From: a bacterium
GTDB taxonomy: Bacteria; Vulcanimicrobiota; Vulcanimicrobiia; Vulcanimicrobiales; Vulcanimicrobiaceae
NCBI GenBank assembly: GCA_021790935.1
Contig: JAJYFL010000007.1
Location: 1-64,000 of the forward strand
DNA: 64,000 nucleotides
Direction of reading: 5' to 3'
In this document: positions 60,327-64,000 of the stretch, piece by piece
Numbering within the stretch: position 1 is the stretch's first letter
Layout of the letters: each line of letters starts with the position of its first letter
Notes under the pieces: generated by a model
What the model saw: the letters and a program-made list of their open reading frames with translations, nothing else
Databases searched by the model: none
Told to the model about the DNA's origin: nothing
Program-made: the position numbers and the translations under genes

Positions 60327-61827
60327 CCGGAGCTACGTAGAGCGTGCGAGCGTTCACGTAGAAGACGAGTCCCGGAGGCGCCGCCGGCTGCTTGCGCACG
60401 AACTTGCGCGGCGTGTAGTCGACGGCCGCCTTCGCATTCTTGCCGGCCTTGCTGTGCAGCGCCGCAAGGGACGCTGCGGCGATCAGGTCGCACTCGGGAG
60501 GTTCTCGGCGATCGTCACGTTGGACGATGACGTGCGCTCCCGGCGTTGCCCGTGCGTGAAACCAAAGATCGTTCGGCCGCGCTACGCGGAAGGTAAGGTC
60601 CGCATTCTCGATCGGCGTCCGGCCGACGAGAATGCGCGAGCCTGAATCCGTAACGTACTGGAGCGGCTTGCGCTTGCGCGCGGGCGGGCGCTCTGCGGCC
60701 GGCGCGCGGCGGCGATCCAGCGCCGCGATCGCTTCTGCGACGTCCGTCAGTGCGTCGGCCTCTGCGCGCTCCACTTCCCAGCGCAGATCCTCGATGGTCG
60801 CCTGAAGGCGCTCGAGCTGCGTCCGGCGCGCCTGCAGATGCGCGCGCGCCGCTCCGAGTTTCTTGTATGCCGCGAAAAGCTCGGTCGCGCGCTCTTTCGC
60901 AGCCGCCTGCTCGTCGGGTGGCAGCGCGTGCAGCGTTTCGTATACCGCTTCACCGCGCTCGCGTAAGAGATCGCGCTCCTGCGCGTCGCGAAGCCGGGCC
61001 TCGATCTGCGTGAGTTCGGCGCCGGCCTTGCGCTCGCGCTCGGCGAGTGCCTTCTCCATACCCCGCCGGCGCTTCGCCGCGCTATCGTGCGATGCGTTCC
61101 CCGCGTCTTGAGTGCGCGCTTCGGCGAATATCTCCAGCAGGCCGTCGGCGCTCCCGCAATCCAGCTGCGCGTATTGCGGGAGGGGCACGAGATGTGCCTG
61201 CACGAGGAGACCGTCACGCCGGTAGACGTACAGAGCCGCCGGGGCCTCCTCGTTGCTCAACGTGCGGACCAGGTCTTCCGCATCGGCGCCGGCGTATCCG
61301 TCGCGCAGGATCTTCGGCACCCTTCGCTCGGGGTTTAAGGGCGGCGGCTCGTAGACACGTCCGGCTTCGACCGCTCGCAGGGGGTTTTCGGAGCGCGAGA
61401 ACTCCTTCGCGGCGGCCACGATGGTATGGTCTTTGAGAAGTATTACGTTACCGAAGCGCGGCACCAGCTCGCAGATCAGTGCCGACTCGGCTCGCACGCC
61501 GAAGCGCGACCGCACCACGAAGTCTAGCCGCACGATGCGATCGCCCGTGCGCGCTCGCGCGTCGGAAAAGCTCGTGCCGCGGAGAGCGGCGCCGACCGCG
61601 CGGACGAAGCCCGGTTCGCTTGCGATCGGGAGTTCGCCCTCCTCGATGGTCAAGAGCGGCGTGGGAGCGAAGATATCGACGCACAAGAGTCGCGTTTGAC
61701 CGCGCGACCAGAGGGCAATCGCGATTCGCCCGTCGGAGAGTTGCCCGACGTCGCGGACCTTGGCGCCCCGCAGGCGCGCGCGCAGCTCCTGTGCCGCACG
61801 GCGAACGAGCAGCCAATCGGTCAGCAT
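60268..61827 (-). CDS. rqcH: Ribosome quality control protein RqcH (NFACT family)
   Basis: Recruits tRNA-Ala to stalled 50S subunits and adds C-terminal Ala tails, marking peptides for degradation. 519 residues. The N-terminal NFACT-N region begins DWLLVRRAAQELRARLRGAKV and carries DRIVRLDF. A long coiled coil follows (about 250-390). The C-terminal NFACT-R domain has PNDLWFHARATPGAHVIVQ and YTPRKFVRKQPAAPPGLV. The length is slightly below the usual 560-580. Older annotations call such proteins fibronectin-binding, which is probably not the role here. Confidence 0.93.
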   Translation of the reverse strand: MLTDWLLVRRAAQELRARLRGAKVRDVGQLSDGRIAIALWSRGQTRLLCVDIFAPTPLLTIEEGELPIASEPGFVRAVGAALRGTSFSDARARTGDRIVRLDFVVRSRFGVRAESALICELVPRFGNVILLKDHTIVAAAKEFSRSENPLRAVEAGRVYEPPPLNPERRVPKILRDGYAGADAEDLVRTLSNEEAPAALYVYRRDGLLVQAHLVPLPQYAQLDCGSADGLLEIFAEARTQDAGNASHDSAAKRRRGMEKALAERERKAGAELTQIEARLRDAQERDLLRERGEAVYETLHALPPDEQAAAKERATELFAAYKKLGAARAHLQARRTQLERLQATIEDLRWEVERAEADALTDVAEAIAALDRRRAPAAERPPARKRKPLQYVTDSGSRILVGRTPIENADLTFRVARPNDLWFHARATPGAHVIVQRDDRREPPECDLIAAASLAALHSKAGKNAKAAVDYTPRKFVRKQPAAPPGLVFYVNARTLYVAPANFELPLGSPQGGIRTPPS

Positions 61828-61940
61828 CGGCGCATCGGAGCGAGATCTGAAAGCATGCGTGGCGGCTCTTCGCCGCGTCGCGGTGCGGACTCCGCCCGGA
61901 TGGGTAAGACCGAAAATGCTTTGAGGAAGTCGAGGGGACG

Positions 61941-62441
61941 ATGGGGTCGAGATCGTTGGAATGGCGCCGAAGGTTTCGAATGGGCCTTGCGCCTGCGTTC
62001 GTCGCGCTGGCGTGTTGTGCGGCGGCAGGCTGTAGCGCGCGGGCTCCGGTGTACCCGCCGGGCTACACGCAGCAGCGAAGCGCCGCCGGTTCGTTCTGGG
62101 TACGGACGTTGCCCGGGGGCGGGAGGGAGACCTACCGCGTGCAGAAGCGGCCGTTCACCGGAACGCTCAAGGACCTCGCGTCAAGCGAAACGATCGATAC
62201 CGTCCTGCGCCACAAAGGTGCCCGGTACGTAAGCAGCGATCCATTCCCAGCCTGCCCAGGCGAGGCCGGCATCCTTACGTTTCATATCCGTAGCGCGAAG
62301 GGAAGCGAGATTAGGGAAGAAGCCTTCACGGTTTTCAACCAGCAGTCGATCGCGGTCACGGCGACGCGGCCCGCAACGCAGCCCCTGGATAGGGCCGTCC
62401 GCTCCGCGATGGGGAAAAACGTCTGCAACGTACCTCTGTGA
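61941..62441 (+). CDS. Small lipoprotein of unknown function
   Basis: 166 residues. A lipoprotein signal, LAPAFVALACCAAAGCSARAP, has the lipobox Cys near residue 31. GAGGGG stands 5-6 nt before ATG 61941; a second ATG at residue 14 could also serve. The mature part is beta-rich with KRPFTGTLKDLASSETIDTVL and two Cys (CPGE and the C-terminal CNVPL) that may form a disulfide. I do not recognise the family. It stands alone between divergent rqcH and the convergent acyl-CoA ligase. Confidence 0.7.
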   Translation: MGSRSLEWRRRFRMGLAPAFVALACCAAAGCSARAPVYPPGYTQQRSAAGSFWVRTLPGGGRETYRVQKRPFTGTLKDLASSETIDTVLRHKGARYVSSDPFPACPGEAGILTFHIRSAKGSEIREEAFTVFNQQSIAVTATRPATQPLDRAVRSAMGKNVCNVPL

Positions 62442-62454
62442 GCCGGTTTGCCAA

Positions 62455-63999
62455 TTATCCGAAACGGCGCACCAACTCGCGTTTTAACACCTTTCCGCTA
62501 GGCCCTAGGGGGAAGGCCTCGACGAACTCCACCCGGCGCGGATACTTGTAGCGGGCGAGGTTCTGCTGCGACCAGGCGATGATCTCCTCGGCGCCGGTCT
62601 CGTTCGCGTCTGGAGCGAGCACCACGACCGCGCAGACCTCCTCTCCGTGCAGTGGATCGGGCAATCCTATGACGGCGACTTGGGCGATGGCCGGATGGCG
62701 CAGCAGGACCTCCTCGACCTCGCGCGGGTAGACGTTGTAACCGCCCCGGAGCACCATATCTTTCTTGCGGTCGACGATCGTGATAAACCCGTCGGCGTCC
62801 TGCGTTCCGAGGTCGCCGCTTCTGAACCAGCCGTCAACCATAACCGCTGCCGTCGCCTCGGGGTTGTTCAGGTATCCCTTGAAGACGTCGTGCCCCCGGA
62901 TGACGACCTCGCCGAGTTCGCCGCACGGCAGCAGCTCGATGCGGCCTTCCAAGTCGGCCTTAGCAATCCCAAGGTCGACGCCCCAGACGCCGCGCCCCAC
63001 GGTTCCCGGTTTTCGGCCAAGATCGCGCTGGTTGAAAGAGGCCACCGGCGACGTTTCGGAGAGGCCGTAGCCCTCGTAGATCGGCAGCCCGAAGGTCTTC
63101 TCGAAGGCCTCGAGGACCGTCTGAGGCAGCGAGGCCCCTCCCGAAACGGCGATCTGGAGTTCGGGGCGCCGCGGATCGGTTCGCGCCGCATCGAGCAGGC
63201 TGATGTACATCGTCGGAACGCCGACGAAGACGGTGATGCGCTCCTTAATCAGCAGGTCGAGGGCCGCCGCGCCATCGTAGCGCGGCATGAGCACGACGGT
63301 CGCGCCCACCCGGAATGCGGTATTCATGACGCACGTCTGGCCGAAGGAGTGAAAGAGCGGTAGGCAGCCTAGAAAGACGTCGTCGTCGCGCAAACCGAAG
63401 AGATCGAAGGCGCTGACGGTCGCGTTCATGATCATGTTGAGGTGGCTCAACACCGCGCCCTTCGGCTTGCCGGTCGTGCCGCTCGTATAGAGCACGACCG
63501 CGTCGTCCAGAGGCCCGCGGCGCACGAAAGCGGTGATGGGATCCGCGCTTGCCGCAAACGCGTCCAGCTGCGGAACCTGCGGTCCGGGCTCACCGGGGCC
63601 GGGGGGCGGCACCATTACCGCCAGCAGCGTTACGCCCGCTTTCTCGGCCGCGGCTCTGCCGGCGGCCAAGAAGGGTGCCGCGCAGACGAACGCCTTGACC
63701 CTGGCGTCGGCCAAGACGAAGGCGATCTCCTCGGCCGTGAGCAGCGCGTGAACCGGCACGACGACCGCCCCGAGGGCGAGCGCCCCATAGTACGTCCGCG
63801 GGAAATCCGGTACGTTCGGCAGCATTAGGGCTACGGCGTCGCCCGGGCCGATGCCGTGCGCGCGCAGGACGGCTGCGTAGCGCCGCGCCTGTTCCCAAAG
63901 TTCCGCGTAGGTGACGCGGCTTTCACCGAGCACGACGGCCGCCCGATCCGGGTGGCGGGCCGCCGATTCGGCGAGGATACTCGCAATCGAAAGCTCCAT
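62455..63999 (-). CDS. Long-chain fatty acid-CoA ligase (ANL superfamily)
   Basis: Activates a fatty or other carboxylic acid through an acyl-AMP intermediate to the CoA thioester. 514 residues, complete: ATG 63999-63997 lies at the window edge. The P-loop is VLYTSGTTGKPKGAVLSH (near residue 170). YEGYGLSETSPVASFNQ is the A5 motif. GWFRSGDLGTQDADGFITIVDRKKDMVLRGGYNVYPREVEEVL covers A7 and A8. The C-terminal Lys of the adenylation half is in LGPSGKVLKREL. Chain-length preference is not readable. Upstream partners would lie outside the window. Confidence 0.94.
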   Translation of the reverse strand: MELSIASILAESAARHPDRAAVVLGESRVTYAELWEQARRYAAVLRAHGIGPGDAVALMLPNVPDFPRTYYGALALGAVVVPVHALLTAEEIAFVLADARVKAFVCAAPFLAAGRAAAEKAGVTLLAVMVPPPGPGEPGPQVPQLDAFAASADPITAFVRRGPLDDAVVLYTSGTTGKPKGAVLSHLNMIMNATVSAFDLFGLRDDDVFLGCLPLFHSFGQTCVMNTAFRVGATVVLMPRYDGAAALDLLIKERITVFVGVPTMYISLLDAARTDPRRPELQIAVSGGASLPQTVLEAFEKTFGLPIYEGYGLSETSPVASFNQRDLGRKPGTVGRGVWGVDLGIAKADLEGRIELLPCGELGEVVIRGHDVFKGYLNNPEATAAVMVDGWFRSGDLGTQDADGFITIVDRKKDMVLRGGYNVYPREVEEVLLRHPAIAQVAVIGLPDPLHGEEVCAVVVLAPDANETGAEEIIAWSQQNLARYKYPRRVEFVEAFPLGPSGKVLKRELVRRFG

Positions 64000-64000
64000 A

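Overview
The window is bacterial chromosome of high GC content. It is densely packed, and most of it is housekeeping genes in long overlapping runs, with no phage, insertion sequence, CRISPR array or rRNA operon. A B12-dependent ribonucleotide reductase, a PASTA-domain Ser/Thr kinase beside a class B penicillin-binding protein, a SpoIID-type protein, DUF4446, YggT and a STAND/BTAD regulator together suggest a deep-branching, poorly cultivated lineage. Candidatus Eremiobacterota (WPS-2) is the best guess, with Dormibacterota, Armatimonadota and Chloroflexota as alternatives. This placement is inference; no rRNA marker is present.

Region 1 (1-9.3 kb): the reverse-strand nrdJ gene, cut by the window edge, carries two inteins, a 183-aa mini-intein and a 478-aa LAGLIDADG intein, at conserved active-site positions. 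Its promoter is covered by two NrdR-box-like sites 31 bp apart. A YqeG-type phosphatase and aroE follow on the forward strand; the aroE 3' end runs antisense through a tRNA-Ser gene. Next come an EAL phosphodiesterase, a class II aldolase and a short aldehyde dehydrogenase lacking its catalytic half.

Region 2 (9.3-19 kb): a ferritin-like protein, then a reverse-strand block of CDGSH protein, small unknown protein, deoC, aldehyde dehydrogenase, an EgtB/OvoA-type sulfoxide synthase and isocitrate dehydrogenase. A proline-rich secreted protein converges with a secreted M3-peptidase homologue that has lost all its zinc ligands. A small SRP RNA gene lies at about 18.94-19.06 kb.

Region 3 (19-31 kb): DUF4446, M23 peptidase, YggT, lepA, rdgB and GNAT genes; tRNAs Pro, Arg and His; a large PAS-GGDEF-EAL protein; tRNAs Lys(TTT), Lys(CTT), Leu and Gly; then tig-clpP-clpX.

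Region 4 (31-42 kb): valS-pyrR-pyrB-pyrC-carA-BatD-like-moxR-DUF58-VWA-pdxH, mostly joined by 4-nt stop/start overlaps. Pyrimidine synthesis is therefore linked to a MoxR/VWA module and vitamin B6 synthesis. A STAND/BTAD regulator follows.

Region 5 (44.7-59.6 kb): a reverse-strand lipoprotein and an Hpt-like protein, a structured 330-nt leader with a 28-bp perfect inverted repeat, then a second long overlapping run: carB, unknown zinc-ribbon-like gene, pbp, PASTA kinase, ruvC, ruvA, ruvB, spoIID, pilZ, queA and a quinone oxidoreductase.

Region 6 (59.7-64 kb): superoxide dismutase overlapping the 3' end of rqcH, a small lipoprotein, and a complete acyl-CoA ligase ending at the window edge.
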